Assembly (NCBI GenBank): GCA_015499995.1
Contig: JADNRV010000008.1
Location: forward strand, 575,413 to 639,412
DNA: 64,000 bases
Direction of reading: 5' to 3'
Source of the DNA: Flammula alnicola
Taxonomy: Eukaryota; Basidiomycota; Agaricomycetes; Agaricales; Strophariaceae
This document shows, in pieces, positions 12,893-23,830 of this stretch (its first letter is position 1; every line of letters starts with the position of its first letter). Made by a program: the position numbers and the translations under genes. The notes below the pieces were generated by a model that saw only the letters and a program-made list of their open reading frames with translations, was not told the DNA's origin and ran no database searches.

Positions 12893-13034
12893 GCGCTGTG
12901 CCTTGACTGTAGGATATCAATCATCAAATTCCTCATCCATTACTAGTATCTAGGGTTAATCGCATCTATGTTGTTAAGGTTCACAGTCTACAGACCAAAG
13001 AAATACCAATATCATGGGTGGCCAGATACAAATA

Positions 13035-13334
13035 CTATACCAGCATATAAAAGGCTGAGGAGGATGAAAAATATTTACCTAACCCACATATTGAACGTCG
13101 AAGGCATCGGCGTCCACTGATATCACCAGGAGATATGGTCCTCAGGCTTCCCGCCTTCTTCTGTTTCTTCGCGTACTTATCGAAGAAGTCCCGGAATAAT
13201 TTGGGCCTGATGGCATAAGGAGGGATTCTCTGCCATCGCCTCCACGAAATAGTCAGTGCCAGAATCGACTCGTGGACGTGTACATGGTTTCGAGTGATCT
13301 TTAGCGAGAGGCTGCTTGTATCAATGGAAGACAT
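13035..13334 (-). pseudogene. Remnant of the MYND-type companion gene (copy A)
   Basis: On the minus strand the segment PPYAIRPKLFRDFFDKYAKKQKKAG matches, in pieces, PPYAITPEVFQDFSEKYWKE from the gene at 33103-34070, and it lies in the same position downstream of the F-box copy. Here the frame carries a stop soon after the first codons of the exon (before YKQPLAKD) and has no MYND finger attached. It is best read as the decayed 3' end of a duplicated gene. Confidence 0.5.
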
Positions 13335-13402
13335 AGCACTGCCAGTGGCACAATATCGATTATATATACATACATGTGTGCTGTAAAAAAACCTTCAGCC
13401 TA

Positions 13403-13747
13403 TTAGCATGCGTCGGGTTTGTTGTCAATTCCATAAATGAGCATCTTGCTGAATACTTCTGGAGTTTCCCGAAAGGCTAAAAAAGGGCGTACATAGGCGG
13501 TCAGAGAAATTATTCGGGAGGAGTGAGCAACAGTACCGTGATTTTTGTCAATATAAGTAACACAGCAAAGGTTCTTGTCAAGATCAAGCGCCCAATGAAT
13601 ATCTTGGAGCTGCACACTAGGAGATTGCTCGATCAAGGTTTTCCATTTTTCTTGAATCCTTCGCGGATACGCGAGGAAGTGCTCCTTGACCTTTGGTAGC
13701 AACGCAGCCTGCTCAAATATTCGCAAAGAAAGATGAAGGCCAGACAT
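13403..13747 (-). CDS. Unrecognised small protein with one likely intron
   Basis: An ATG at 13747 opens a frame beginning MSGLHLSLRIFEQAALLP. A likely intron (about 13479-13538) joins it to a short second exon ending at 13403. The spliced product would be about 94 residues, with no signal peptide or membrane helix. I do not recognise it. It sits between the MYND remnant and an F-box gene and may be another fragment of the duplicated MYND-type gene, or a real small gene. The protein-like codon pattern is the only support. Confidence 0.3.
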   Translation of the reverse strand: MSGLHLSLRIFEQAALLPKVKEHFLAYPRRIQEKWKTLIEQSPSVQLQDIHWALDLDKNLCCVTYIDKNHGTVAHSSRIISLTAYVRPFLAFRETPEVFSKMLIYGIDNKPDAC

Positions 13748-13791
13748 CTATTACGATTGATTTATCTTCAGTATGCTGTCATTTCGGGGTA

Positions 13792-15555
13792 TCAAGTTTG
13801 GGGACGCACGAGAATATCCCTTGCATCCGTTATCTCAACGCTTTCGATGTCAGTCAAGATCGTGCATACTCTGTCGCGCCACTTGCGGTCACTTTTTGTT
13901 GGGGGATCCAGGTACCAGACATTGAATTTAGGGATCTCCTGGTGGAGTTTGTGCTTGAGTCGTTCCAGTTCAGAGGAAGTAGTAGATGGAGTCCAGATCT
14001 CGAATTGTGCTTGATCCAAAGTACGTAGCAAGACTGTGGGAGGGTCATACCAGCTCACAATACTCGGACTGGAAAGGTGAGTGATTCGCAAACTTTTCAA
14101 ACGACGCAGGTCCCGGGGAATGATTACCCGCGACTCATCCGCCTCGCATCGGGATGTGGCGAGTTGGGAAACAATTCCTGCTGTCTCCGAGTCCGCACCA
14201 GTTTCCCGTTTAACTTGAAAGGTGCAGACCTCTAATCGAGGAACAAGAGGTTGGTCTTGCTTCACGCGTGCGAGATCGAGAATTTCACGATGAGATGGCA
14301 TCGTGATATCCAATTCGACAAGTTCGGGAGTGAGTTCCAAAAGTGTAGTCAAATCGGGTTCGTTACTGGCAAACATCGTGCGCAGAAATAGGGTTTTCAA
14401 GGGACAAGGAAACCCGGAGCGCAAAATGGCCGACGTAAGAGTTTGTAAGACATTTCTTGAACGCACAATGATGTGGAGGTCCTCGATTGCCGGAAAGCTA
14501 ATACATTGTAGCAAGCTTGTTTCCGCCGAACGATAGGTTTCGAAGTCTAGTTTAACGAGATGAGGCAGTCTTATGATTTCGCCGAGATCGAAATGGCGTT
14601 CGCTGTTCTCGGAGAGGGTAAGAGTTTTAAGGACACTGGAATCGCACATTTGGTTTATTTGAAACATTGATGCCAGCTCGTGCTTGCAGTGAACCAGATG
14701 TTGAAGCGGCAACACAATTTCGCCGAAGTAACTCCCCTTCACATGCGCTGACCGCAGCTGGGGTGCAACTTCAAATATGTCCAGCCTGGTACCGGGGTAA
14801 CCATCGTCATCCGGAGACCTTAAAGATATTGTTAATTTCAAGGTTCTGAGTGACGGAAGCCGATCTCTGACTCCTTGAATGCAAGCTATGGTTGCGGGTG
14901 TCAAATCGATGATAACAGTTTCCCATCTTTCGGAATATTGAACCAATAGATCAATGACGGGATGCGAACTTCCGAGGTCACAGGAAGGGGCGTAAATGCG
15001 TACAGTGAGCAATGTGTTTGCTGAACGTCTGAATAGTTCGCTTAGAAGGACCTTCTGGAACTTCGTTTTAGCCTTTGTCGTCCTCGTCACATCGACAGTT
15101 GGCAGGTGGTTCCATAGAGACGGGAGGGATAGTGCGATGGCTCTCCAAGATCGACAGACCTGGGACGGTGCCCATGGAAGGTCTCTCGTCTTAAGAAGAT
15201 GTTGATCGTGTGAAGTTGGATCCTTGGAGATAAAGGAGAATATTTCCTGGAGGATTTCGGGAGGCATACGCCGGATACATGATGTTATCGCTTCATGCGC
15301 ATGAACGAATTTGGCCGCTCGCGCTATTTTATGCCTGGTCACCATCTTCCAGCTCGCAATCCCACTATCTGGCCTGTCAAGCAGCAACTTGTGCAAGCGC
15401 TGCTCCTCTGCATTCGCTTCAGCAATGACAACATGGATAAGGATAGCTTCCGATTCGGAAGGTGGAACGTTCGAGCGCAGGAGGTGCGGTGTCGGCGGAT
15501 CGGGAAGCTTTGCCTGATAAAGGATTGGCAAATGGTAAGAACTTTTGTATTTCAT
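13792..15555 (-). CDS. F-box protein with leucine-rich C-terminal region, 587 aa
   Basis: The single long frame starts with ATG at 15555. An N-terminal motif LPDPPTPHLLRSN is shared with the gene at 19551 and is typical of this agaric family. A coiled segment follows. The F-box is RRMPPEILQEIFSFI .. LPWAPSQVCRSWRAIALSLP. The C-terminal 400 residues contain irregular leucine-rich repeats (LKTLTLSEN, LVKLDFETY, LVELDITMP). Such proteins are thought to be substrate adaptors of SCF ubiquitin ligases; the substrate cannot be read from sequence. The first ~29 codons may contain a small intron (a CAG acceptor precedes KLPDPPTP), so the exact start is uncertain. No lesion seen. Confidence 0.82.
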   Translation of the reverse strand: MKYKSSYHLPILYQAKLPDPPTPHLLRSNVPPSESEAILIHVVIAEANAEEQRLHKLLLDRPDSGIASWKMVTRHKIARAAKFVHAHEAITSCIRRMPPEILQEIFSFISKDPTSHDQHLLKTRDLPWAPSQVCRSWRAIALSLPSLWNHLPTVDVTRTTKAKTKFQKVLLSELFRRSANTLLTVRIYAPSCDLGSSHPVIDLLVQYSERWETVIIDLTPATIACIQGVRDRLPSLRTLKLTISLRSPDDDGYPGTRLDIFEVAPQLRSAHVKGSYFGEIVLPLQHLVHCKHELASMFQINQMCDSSVLKTLTLSENSERHFDLGEIIRLPHLVKLDFETYRSAETSLLQCISFPAIEDLHIIVRSRNVLQTLTSAILRSGFPCPLKTLFLRTMFASNEPDLTTLLELTPELVELDITMPSHREILDLARVKQDQPLVPRLEVCTFQVKRETGADSETAGIVSQLATSRCEADESRVIIPRDLRRLKSLRITHLSSPSIVSWYDPPTVLLRTLDQAQFEIWTPSTTSSELERLKHKLHQEIPKFNVWYLDPPTKSDRKWRDRVCTILTDIESVEITDARDILVRPQT

Positions 15556-15979
15556 GGCTCAAGAGTGAAGCTCACTCGAAATAAAGCATTGCGAAGCATT
15601 GTATCATTCAGAGTTCGAGTAGAGCTTCAATGTGGTACCGGTGAGAGCAAGGTGAGACGTTTTGTTCGTCTCATTCTGAATCACGGTCTCAAGTTCAGCG
15701 TTCAACGTTCAACTCTCAAACTTTCAATTGTCCGGCATTCCCGAGCCGAGTCCATTCAAAACCATCCACTTCGATTTTGACGGCATTTCTTGACTCATCC
15801 CTCTGCAGGAAGAAAGAACCCTCAGGCTCACGGAGGATACGTCTATTGACAGGAGAAAGAACCAGGGAAAACGAGGGAAAATTGGCTGAGATAAGTTTTT
15901 TGGTTTGGATGTCTCACGTCATATATTAACGTTGATGCTGGTAGCATAATGAGTGCGGCCATGATTTGAAGTCTTCCTA
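15556..15979. other. Intergenic, nothing recognised
   Basis: The stretch holds only short frames without motifs. It should contain the promoter of the minus-strand F-box gene at 13792-15555. Confidence 0.4.
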
Positions 15980-16020
15980 CTACAAGCCGACAATCCCTGT
16001 TCTACGTATTAGGCTACTTA

Positions 16021-17274
16021 TTAAATCTGGCTGGTGTCTCCTTTTGTTCCCACCGCTGACCAAATCCCGGCGATGATTCCAGGATATGCTTGTTTTACAA
16101 TGAACCCAAATGGAACTTCTGCCAAATCCATCCACAACGGTGTCGAAAATGCGAACCATATAATAACCGACATATACCCCAAAATCCAACCAAAATCTTG
16201 GTGAACCAAGATGACCGCAATCCCGCCCTCCGAACCAGACCCAAAATCGCATCTTCAAGAGTAATTGCGACGGCTTGGTCCTGGTTGGAGGAGAAAGCAC
16301 TGCAGTGCCTGTGGCATCATCCAGTCGTGCATTATTACGACATATTAGTCGCCGACTTGGTGAATCACTCCCGACATGAAGAAGGCCACGATAAGCTTGA
16401 AATAGGAGGTAAATTTGCTCTTTGAGGGGAACCTTATCGCTTTTGCCAGAAAGTCCGCATGGGAAGTGAATATCTGCACGATACTGGTCAGTAGATTCAA
16501 CGGTATTTGCCACTGTTAAATGGGTTTGCTCACCCCACGGAACATCTGGTGCCAGGTCCGATCACAAATCGACACACAATATACGCCTCGACGAACGATC
16601 CAAACAGCAGAGGCCAGTCTCGCGGTTCAGAGATTCCCGTTCCTACCCAAACAGTGCTAACAATCATGACCGCTATAGACGCAGGAATAATGAATGCATC
16701 ATGAGGTAGCAGATGCCACCTGGAAAACGCCAGACACCAGAGGCGATCATATCTAGAATTTGTAATGTCGTCTTTCATGCAGTAAGAATTGGCCCTTAAC
16801 AGCGTCATATTCGCGTGGTGGAGGATCACATGCGATCCAGAAAATTTGTGACGCGATGAGGGCGGTGCGCGTTTTGTGCTTCGGAGGAGGGGGAAGGTGG
16901 GGTGTGGATTGATGTGCCCAACCGATGCCGCGTGGTTTGTACGGCAGACTGGCTGCCCATCAGACGCGAGACCGGAATGGGGCCTCGGAGATTTTGTATC
17001 TGGACCCAACGACGCGTAATTCACGGTTCTCGTCGGCAAGGAGGGTGTATCGCGACACGTAAAGGAGGGATACGACTAGGCGGCACCCGAGACCGTAATC
17101 GGCCACGATATTGGCGAAGGATATTGTGGAGTGAAAAACCTGATAGTAATTGAGCGAGAAGATTAAACTGAAGTACACCCAACGGTACTGGGATGATTTG
17201 GATGCGAGACCGAGGATGATGAGGCATTCGGAGAGCAGCCAGAGGGCTGCAAATGAGGACCACAGGTTTGTCAT
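16021..17274 (-). pseudogene. MBOAT_2 (wax-synthase-like) acyltransferase, frameshifted copy 1
   Basis: This copy is highly similar to the intact gene at 40199-41395, starting MTNLWSSFAALWLLSECLII. These are multi-spanning membrane proteins of the MBOAT_2/wax synthase domain family, which transfer acyl groups to lipid or terpenoid alcohols. Compared with the intact copy, this one has a 5-bp deletion near 16828 and a 1-bp deletion near 16565. The second falls in the catalytic region, so the RRFWGRTWHQ motif is lost and the frame reaches a stop. More frame changes follow near 16340 and 16250. The C-terminal segment IWFAFSTPLWMD is still recognisable in one frame. The number of independent lesions argues against sequencing error. 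Confidence 0.85.
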
Positions 17275-17371
17275 ATGCTAACGTTTATGTTAGACTCATA
17301 CGATAACGGTGGGTCAAATGTGCGAACCGATACGGATGAGCCGATAAGGGGAGGGGAGTAAAGACCGCTTT

Positions 17372-18250
17372 TTAATATAAAATTGTATTCATCCGGCGAA
17401 GCGTGTATCCTTCAAATAGCGAGTGGTAAAGGGCTGGCCAATCGCGAGGGGTCGTAATTCGCAAGGCGACGGATATTATGCTGTAGAGCTTGTGTTGGAT
17501 CATCAGCACAACATAAATTACTATACAATAGCCAAAGCCAGCCAGCCGCCACAATCGCTGATATCCTGTAACGACCAGGACATCCTTTCCGTAGTAGGGA
17601 TTCGCCCGATTCATAAAACCATTGAGGTCGTATATGAGGAGGAGGAATGCGATTGACAGGAACTGCGAGATGACAAACGCAGTTCGAGTCTTGTGCGTTG
17701 GTCGTGGTGGTATGTGGGCAGTCGGTTCATGGGTAAAGTTCACCCTGCGAGGGTTCCCCCAGACGATAATTCCCCACCACAGACGCGACAGGAATGGGGC
17801 TTCGGAAATGTTCTCTTTCTGGCCGACGAGTCGAAGTTCTTTCTGTGGATTGCAGAGAAGGATGTCGGTCGATGCGAATAATACTATCATGAGTATCCGG
17901 GAGCTCATTCCTCTCTCGGTCATCCCCAAATGCAGGAAGTCCATCCTGGTGTATATCATCGCGTACGTCGCAATTGAGGTGATAACGACGAAGAAGATCC
18001 ATCGATGTGCTGAGGGTTTAATCGTGTGTGAAAGGATGCCCAAAGACTCTAAGAGAAGCCAAACAGCCAGGTTTGGTTTGGTTTTGATTCCATGGTGGAC
18101 GTTCAAGGGCTTGGAGAAGCGGAGAAAAACTGTTTCACATTTCTCGACATCAATGAATTGGCAATTTTTATGTTTGGTTGGCAGCGCCCAAGCTGCGAGG
18201 TTGATCTGGCCAAGATTGGGACGCCCTGGCAGGGGCGCCGTCGATGACAT
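17372..18250 (-). pseudogene. MBOAT_2 (wax-synthase-like) acyltransferase, 3'-truncated copy 2
   Basis: The first in-frame ATG is at 18250 (MSSTAPLPGRPNLGQ). The open frame upstream of it lacks an ATG. The protein has several membrane helices and the family segment RDWPALYHSLFEGYTLRR, but it stops seven residues later, exactly where family members continue with FWGRTWHQ. The catalytic histidine and the last helices are therefore missing. The stop overlaps a sequence (AAAGCGGTCTTTA) that also occurs upstream of the other copies, suggesting that unequal recombination or deletion fused this gene to its neighbour's 5' flank. It is about 292 residues against about 378 for the intact copy. It is probably non-functional as an acyltransferase, but the frame itself is open. 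Confidence 0.75.
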
Positions 18251-18512
18251 GTTGACCGCGAAGACCGACACGAAATCCCGTTGTCTCAAGGATTGTCTTG
18301 AAGTGGCATACGGGAGAGGGCTAGAATTCCAAATAGATGGATGAGTCTGTACCTTTGAGATTTGGCTGAGATGGGGACTATAAGTCCTGGACGCGGTCGA
18401 AGGAAGTTGTGGCAAGTCGTTGCTGACATGCTGAGGTCGTCACTTGCATGCTGATGATACACGTTACAGATGTCATGACGGCGGATCTTTTACGTCTCAC
18501 ACAAATACGACC

Positions 18513-19213
18513 ATGTTCAAACCTGCTGCCAGAACCCTCCTCGCGTCTTCCTTTCGATCTGCAGCACTGCGAAGCGCGTTTAATCGCATCCCAGCTAGAA
18601 CGGTCGTCACATTGAAAGAAATAAAAGTAAGTAGGTCGCTTTAACTCCAATCATCATCGCAGATAAGTATGCTGACCTTGAGATGAATACTCTTTCCAAT
18701 AGTACACGGCCACTGCTTCGGCGACAGGCGCAGGACGCAATGGCTCGGTGAGCTCAAACGGCTTGGAGCTTAACCTTGCATTGCCCAAAGAACTCGGAGG
18801 AACTGGGAAAGGCGAGAACCCAGAACAACTGTTCGCAATGGGTTATTCCGGTATGTATCAGAACTCTGGCTCACTCGGGCACCTGCACGAAATTCACTTG
18901 ATTTCTTTCTAGCTTGCCTGCTTGGGGCCATTCAAGCAATGGCTAGGAAACTTGGCAAGGAAGAGATGGGGAAGAATGCGGTCGTTCGCACTAGTGTTCA
19001 CCTTGGACAACCCACTGACCTCCCGGGCTTCGGACTCTCTGTGGATATCAAGGTTGAAGGCGTTGATGAGGAACTTCTCAAGGCTGGACACGACGTAAGT
19101 CAGGAGCCTTACAGTGCCGTTCGAATGCTAATCGTATGCGTGATTTTTTCCAGTTCTGCCCATACAGTCGCGCCTTGACAAAAGGAGCCGTCGTGAATGT
19201 TTCCACTGCATAA
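18513..19213 (+). CDS. OsmC/Ohr-family organic hydroperoxide reductase, probably mitochondrial
   Basis: Ohr proteins reduce organic peroxides with two redox cysteines. Four exons are inferred (18513-18626, 18703-18850, 18913-19094, 19154-19213). The first encodes an arginine, serine and alanine rich leader without acidic residues (MFKPAARTLLASSF..), which looks like a mitochondrial presequence. The Ohr signature YTATASATGAGRNG follows, then LALPKELGG, NPEQLFAMGYSACL with the first catalytic cysteine, and FCPYSRAL with the second. Exon junctions keep frame, and the GYSA|C motif is split by intron 2. Length of about 165 residues including leader fits the family. It is divergent from the truncated MBOAT_2 copy; there is no obvious functional link to neighbours. 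Confidence 0.9.
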
Positions 19214-19550
19214 ACATGGAATTGCTTATGTTCGTCCAACCACTGGACAATTGTAATAGTATCTTATAGATCCTTTTCTCGCGTTGCGCATGGTTTGGCC
19301 CAGGAGGATTCATTATTCAACAATTCAAACAGGATTCTTTACTCTAGAAAACCATGCAATGACGTCACTAGGCGCAGAGTATGCTAGTTGGGTCAGATAG
19401 GCTCGCCTCAACGTTTTACTGACATCTCGTCGCATATTCAATTTGCACTAGGTTGTATAGTCTTATAATTTACCTAAACAGATTACATATATACTGATTA
19501 ATTACGATTATAGATATGCACTTGTTCTGACAGTCCAGATCCTGTAGGAG
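19214..19550. other. Intergenic, convergent ends, nothing recognised
   Basis: AT-rich stretch with no supported gene between the Ohr gene and the minus-strand F-box gene. Confidence 0.4.
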
Positions 19551-20849
19551 TCATCCACAGCTAATGCTCAACTCCACGGCGGGGGTAAGCCATTGTGTCA
19601 GAGCCAATTTCAGTCTGTCAATGCCACCGAGTGCGCTCTCCTCAATGCAGGTATCGTAAATACGGCACTTCTTCAGTAACGGAATAATGACCCGGTTTTC
19701 GTGTAAACGGAGAGCATAGAGGACATTGGCGGACACCAACGATATGTCCAATATTTCAAGGGCTGGAGTGAGTTCGAGTAGTGCGCGTAAATCGCCAGAC
19801 GAGTGTGTGGTTGCCATACGGACGACAAGCGCCTTCAGACGACAGGGTGTGTCGGAACGAGAAATCATGGAGATGAGGGTCGCTAACGGCATATTTCCGT
19901 CAATCTCCAGTACTTCGATAGCAGGGACTGTAATTCTGTCGAGGAAGCCAATATAAGAATAATGGAAACAGTCGGAGAGCCTGAGTTTACGGAGACGGGG
20001 AAGAATGATGGGGGGGAATGAGAAAGAAACTCCAAGCATATCCGCACAAAGTATGAGCGTCTCCAAGAAAGGAGACGCAAGGACTTGCTGGAGTTCGTGA
20101 ATGGCGAGTCTGCTTGACGAATGATCCTTGTAATAAACCAGTTGAGAAAATGGCAACTTTATTGTATGATTGTCGGCCAAATTCAGATCAAGCTCAACTT
20201 CTCGAAGTTTAGGGGCAACTTCGAAGGCATCGAACTGTAGGGGTGAAAACGTGGTGCTAGCCCTTCCTGCGTATGTAGTGACCGTCAAAGCCCGGAGCGT
20301 TGGAAGGCGCCTTTTGATCGGTTCAAATGCGGCCAGTGTAGCAAAAGATGCGTACACGGTGACATATTGCCATCTTTCGCAATGTCGCAGAAGGAGATTG
20401 ATAATAGGGTGTGTACTGTGCTCGAACTGGTGTGAAAAGTAAAAGTATATGTCGAGCGGTGCCTCCCCCGTTCGTCGGAGTAGCTCCTTCAGGACGTCGA
20501 GTTGGAACTGGTTATCAGGCGTCTTTCGGACCAATGGCAAATGGTTCCAGAGAGAGGGAAGGGATAGGGCGATGGCTCTCCAAGATCGACACACTTGGGA
20601 AACTGCCCATGGGAGGTCTTTGCTGCTGGGCCAGTTTTGCGCGGAGTCAGGGTAGATTTGCAAACACGGTGAGAGCCAGACAAATATCTCCCGCAAAAGT
20701 TCGGAAGGCAGGCGTCGCATTGGTGACAGGACCCTAATATGTTGAGAGATGAATGTCAGGGCTTTTTGCACCTTACGCTGCTTGACGTCCCTCCGCCAAC
20801 GGCTGTCCAAGTCGTCAATCTCCTCAAACAGTATGTCCTCGGCGTCCAT
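19551..20849 (-). CDS. F-box protein with leucine-rich C-terminal region
   Basis: The frame from ATG 20849 gives 432 residues: a coiled N-terminus, an F-box (MRRLPSELLREIFVWL .. LPWAVSQVCRSWRAIALSLP) and irregular leucine-rich repeats (LETLILCADML, LPRLRKLRLSD, LRALLELTPALEILD). The open frame and homology continue upstream of this ATG through LPDSPTPHLLWSN and a hydrophobic stretch to about 21019. There a TTTTCAG acceptor suggests an additional 5' exon, so the true start is probably upstream. It is a paralogue of 13792-15555 and of the remnant at 41900-43080. A role as an SCF adaptor is inferred from family only. Confidence 0.8.
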   Translation of the reverse strand: MDAEDILFEEIDDLDSRWRRDVKQRKVQKALTFISQHIRVLSPMRRLPSELLREIFVWLSPCLQIYPDSAQNWPSSKDLPWAVSQVCRSWRAIALSLPSLWNHLPLVRKTPDNQFQLDVLKELLRRTGEAPLDIYFYFSHQFEHSTHPIINLLLRHCERWQYVTVYASFATLAAFEPIKRRLPTLRALTVTTYAGRASTTFSPLQFDAFEVAPKLREVELDLNLADNHTIKLPFSQLVYYKDHSSSRLAIHELQQVLASPFLETLILCADMLGVSFSFPPIILPRLRKLRLSDCFHYSYIGFLDRITVPAIEVLEIDGNMPLATLISMISRSDTPCRLKALVVRMATTHSSGDLRALLELTPALEILDISLVSANVLYALRLHENRVIIPLLKKCRIYDTCIEESALGGIDRLKLALTQWLTPAVELSISCG

Positions 20850-21019
20850 GATGGCCTTGCGGATGAGGGTAATCTCAGAGTCAGAAGGTGGCGCGTGGTT
20901 CGACCACAGGAGGTGTGGCGTCGGTGAATCTGGGAGTTTGAGCCCATAACCATTCCACAGGAAAGGAAGAATCTTGTCTTCAGCGGCCTTTAGAAGATTT
21001 GATGAGCGAGGCAGAGTGG

Positions 21020-21955
21020 TCGAATCTGAAAAGCACGCACCGCTAATAATTTGAACATTGCAAGAGGGGTATTCACCTAGTATAACCTGAGGGCCACAAG
21101 GGGCCAGAGATTCGATAACGGGTTTTTAAAGCGTGGACAGTTATGTTCTATTTGGTGGCTGTGGGCGCATTGCACTGCCGGGCATCGCCGCACACTGTCA
21201 CTTGAGAAAGTCAACTATACTTAGTGCATGGAATCAGAGTTGTCGGTAGATAGCGGAAATTGTAGGGAGGATAAGAAGAACCGATTCGAGTCCAAAAGGC
21301 AAGGTCGAAGGGTGTTGGAATTATGATGAATATAGTAAGTACTAGTACTTACTGGTCAAGTAAGTATACTCGACCTGTTCAGACTTGCTTCAAATTCCAA
21401 GGTTATCAAGATCTGTTAAAAATTCTTCTTTGTGCGTTCAAAATAGAGGTGCTGCTATCACACACCTACGAATGTTGGTCCTCATAAAGCGGGACGATGG
21501 TGGTGCGATCAAGCCTGTCAACAACTTTTTCGACGCACACTGTGATTCCGGACTTACGTTAGCAGACTGTTGTCATTCCTCCGCGATGGCGTGTGAACCA
21601 AACAAATGGTCACTTTCCGCCTTTGCCGTCGGAAGCCTTTCCCCATTCTCCACCCCGCAATCAGGCGCCCGACTTCAAGTTCGAGAAAAATATCACCCGC
21701 ATAGGTTCAAGATTAGTACGAGATGTCTAGGCTCGTACTACAAATAAACTCACTTAATAACTGCCTGGAGTTTTATTCGACAGTCCAGAGTCAGGGTCAT
21801 CTTTAGACTCCGAGGATGTCTCTAAAGTCGAACAACGCCTCGAGCCCGTTTTTGACGGGTCATAATTCTCTATAAATTTCAGCGCCCAACCAACTCCGAT
21901 CGCAGCTTTGAAATCACTCAACTACCACCACTTTCTACCCAAACTTTTCACTTGA
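21020..21955. other. Intergenic between divergent genes
   Basis: It probably contains the first exon and promoter of the minus-strand F-box gene (near 21020-21130) and the promoter of the plus-strand gene at 21956. A tandem of AGTACTAGTACTTACT-like words lies near 21334-21352. Nothing else recognised. Confidence 0.4.
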
Positions 21956-22997
21956 ATGCAGATGTCCCAGCTGAAAGACGACCACAAAGTTGTTCTGCCA
22001 TACGAATTGGAACGTGACATCTTTGAGCTTGCTGCCAGGGCATTTCCAGGGTATGCTCTCGAACTGGCCACAATCTCTAGATATGTACAACAATGGTACG
22101 TTAATCGTTATAAATTTCGTGAAGGAATTACAGGCTGATTTGTCGTGGGCTGTCGACAGGACGGAAGCCTTGATATATGAGACCGTCGTGCTGGAATCAC
22201 CACTTGCGACCGACCTCTTTCTACGAACATTCGATGCTCGACCTCCGAGCTTCTTCGCAAAGAACGTCAAACGGTTGTATTTAACCGAGGTCGTCTCCTT
22301 TTACGAGGCACAGAGGATTTTAGCACGGTGCACAGGCGTAACGGAGGCCACTTGCTGGGTCTACCCTCACAGCTTCAAGGACAATCTTCTCCCACAGCTC
22401 CCTACCCACGACCTACAACGACTTTCCATTCCTCTTGAAGCTCTGTGGGGTATGTCCCCCCTCTTGCCACATTTTACGGCCAGCTTGTTTCCCAACCTAT
22501 CCCATCTCGAGATTGTCAACCCACCTGCTGTACATCCGACCCTGCAAATTGACTGGGATGGCCTCGTTGCACTTCCACGCCTGACACACCTCGCACTTGG
22601 GGAGCTGTGTTACGACAACCATGCCTACTTCATTCCACCTCTTGGACGACTCCTAGATGAATGCCAGCAGCTCAAAGGTTTGGTTCTTCTTACGTGTGAC
22701 AAGCTATTCATAGACGCTCTCCGGAAGTCTGGAATAGACACCGATTTCAGGGTTCTCGTTCAGCCCGAATTCCACTGCGCAGTTACGATATCTGAGCACT
22801 GGAAAGGTGTGAGGCAAGGAGGCCCAGACTTTTGGAATATGGCCGAGAGTTTGTTGCAACTTGCCCAAACATGCAGTACGTGTATTCACATCGTGTTCGA
22901 TCCTTTATTTGACTGACATCCGACGGTTGTAGGAGATCACACCGAATGCGCACCGCGACAGAGCCACAATTCTTCCCTCAGCTTGATCCAATCCTAA
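21956..22997 (+). CDS. Unrecognised leucine-rich protein of agaric F-box-like type
   Basis: Three exons are inferred: 21956-22095, 22160 to about 22873, and a short last exon ending in TAA at 22995-22997. The introns are 64 and about 57 bp. The protein begins MQMSQLKDDHKVVLPYELER, which resembles the F-box-like opening LPxELxRDIFELAA. It continues with LIYETVVLES, VKRLYLTEV, LPHFTASLFPNLSHLEI and LPRLTHLALGEL, all leucine-rich. About 279 residues. The overall layout (short F-box-like helix pair, YxxVVL, then LRR-like strands) matches a large family of uncharacterised Agaricomycete proteins. Function unknown. A second ATG at 21962 is an equally good start. Confidence 0.72.
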
Positions 22998-23080
22998 ATT
23001 ATTCAATGGTTCTGGAGAACCCGAACATCTAGAGCTCACTACTATGAATATCAATCCTATTTATAATCTACCTACTATTT

Positions 23081-23830
23081 TTATACCCGCTCCATTCTCT
23101 TTATTACAACCTCTCTTACTCCAGAAACCCAGTCATCCCAACATACGGAAAGAATCGCGCTATCGCGTCCATTGCCCTCCCCCCTCTTCTCACTCACTGG
23201 TTTTCCCTCCTTACCAACAGGGAGCACCCACGTCCACCGCATCACCCCTTCCTTCACAAAGCCCATCTTCTCCGCAGCCGCAATACTCGCCACATTAAAT
23301 GGATTTGCGGACCACGTCACGCGTCTGAACCCCAGCCCGCCCTGCGACGGAACGTCGAGGACATACTTCAACAGCAACCCGATGGCATTGGTCGACACGA
23401 ACGTCCGCTGGAACTCGGTCAGGATTATGACCGGTCCAATCTCGAGCGAGAGGTTTTGTGGCGAGCCGTGAAGCCACCCGATGGCGCCAGCGATGCGCCC
23501 CGCGATCCTCGCGTCGTCGCTTGGTTTTGTTTTATCGACGATGGCGAATAGTACGCAGCCGGTGTCTTGTCGGACGAAGTCGAGGAACCAGAGGAAGGAG
23601 TCGAAGGTGGGCCATGATCCTGGAAGATATTTTACAAGGACGGCTTGGTCTTTGGCGAAGGGAGTGTAGAAGGGCTCTCCGTGTATGGCAGGGTTAAAAG
23701 GGATGAGTTGGACGCGTTTTGTCTCGAGCAGTGGTGGAACAGGAATGCTGCTGTTGATCACGTATGGATCTTGGAACGAAATGGCGGCTGTGGCGATGTC
23801 TGGCGCCTTGTACGAGTTGATAAATGACAT
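23081..23830 (-). CDS. GNAT-family N-acetyltransferase (RimJ/RimL-like)
   Basis: A single exon of 249 residues starts with ATG at 23830. The opening segment RVQLIPFNPAIHGEPF resembles RimJ/RimL-type acetyltransferases of fungi. The acetyl-CoA binding part is seen as AGAIGWL, LSLEIGPVIILTEFQRTFV with a following helix TNAIGLLLKYVL, and GLGFRRVTWSANPFNVASIAAAEKMGFVKEGVMRW, the typical beta6-alpha4 end of GNAT folds. Acceptor substrate is unknown. It is convergent with the leucine-rich gene, with 83 bp between stops. Confidence 0.85.
   Translation of the reverse strand: MSFINSYKAPDIATAAISFQDPYVINSSIPVPPLLETKRVQLIPFNPAIHGEPFYTPFAKDQAVLVKYLPGSWPTFDSFLWFLDFVRQDTGCVLFAIVDKTKPSDDARIAGRIAGAIGWLHGSPQNLSLEIGPVIILTEFQRTFVSTNAIGLLLKYVLDVPSQGGLGFRRVTWSANPFNVASIAAAEKMGFVKEGVMRWTWVLPVGKEGKPVSEKRGEGNGRDSAILSVCWDDWVSGVREVVIKRMERV

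Noticed and set aside
16021..18250. Secondary-metabolite cluster around the MBOAT_2 genes
   Set aside because: No synthase, cyclase, P450 or transporter is nearby; neighbours are F-box genes and an Ohr peroxidase.
17622..18344. 240-codon plus-strand frame
   Set aside because: Antisense to the MBOAT_2 copy 2 coding sequence; no recognisable features.
18251..18415. Upstream extension of MBOAT_2 copy 2
   Set aside because: The frame is open but has no ATG (it begins with TTG), so the first ATG at 18250 was used.
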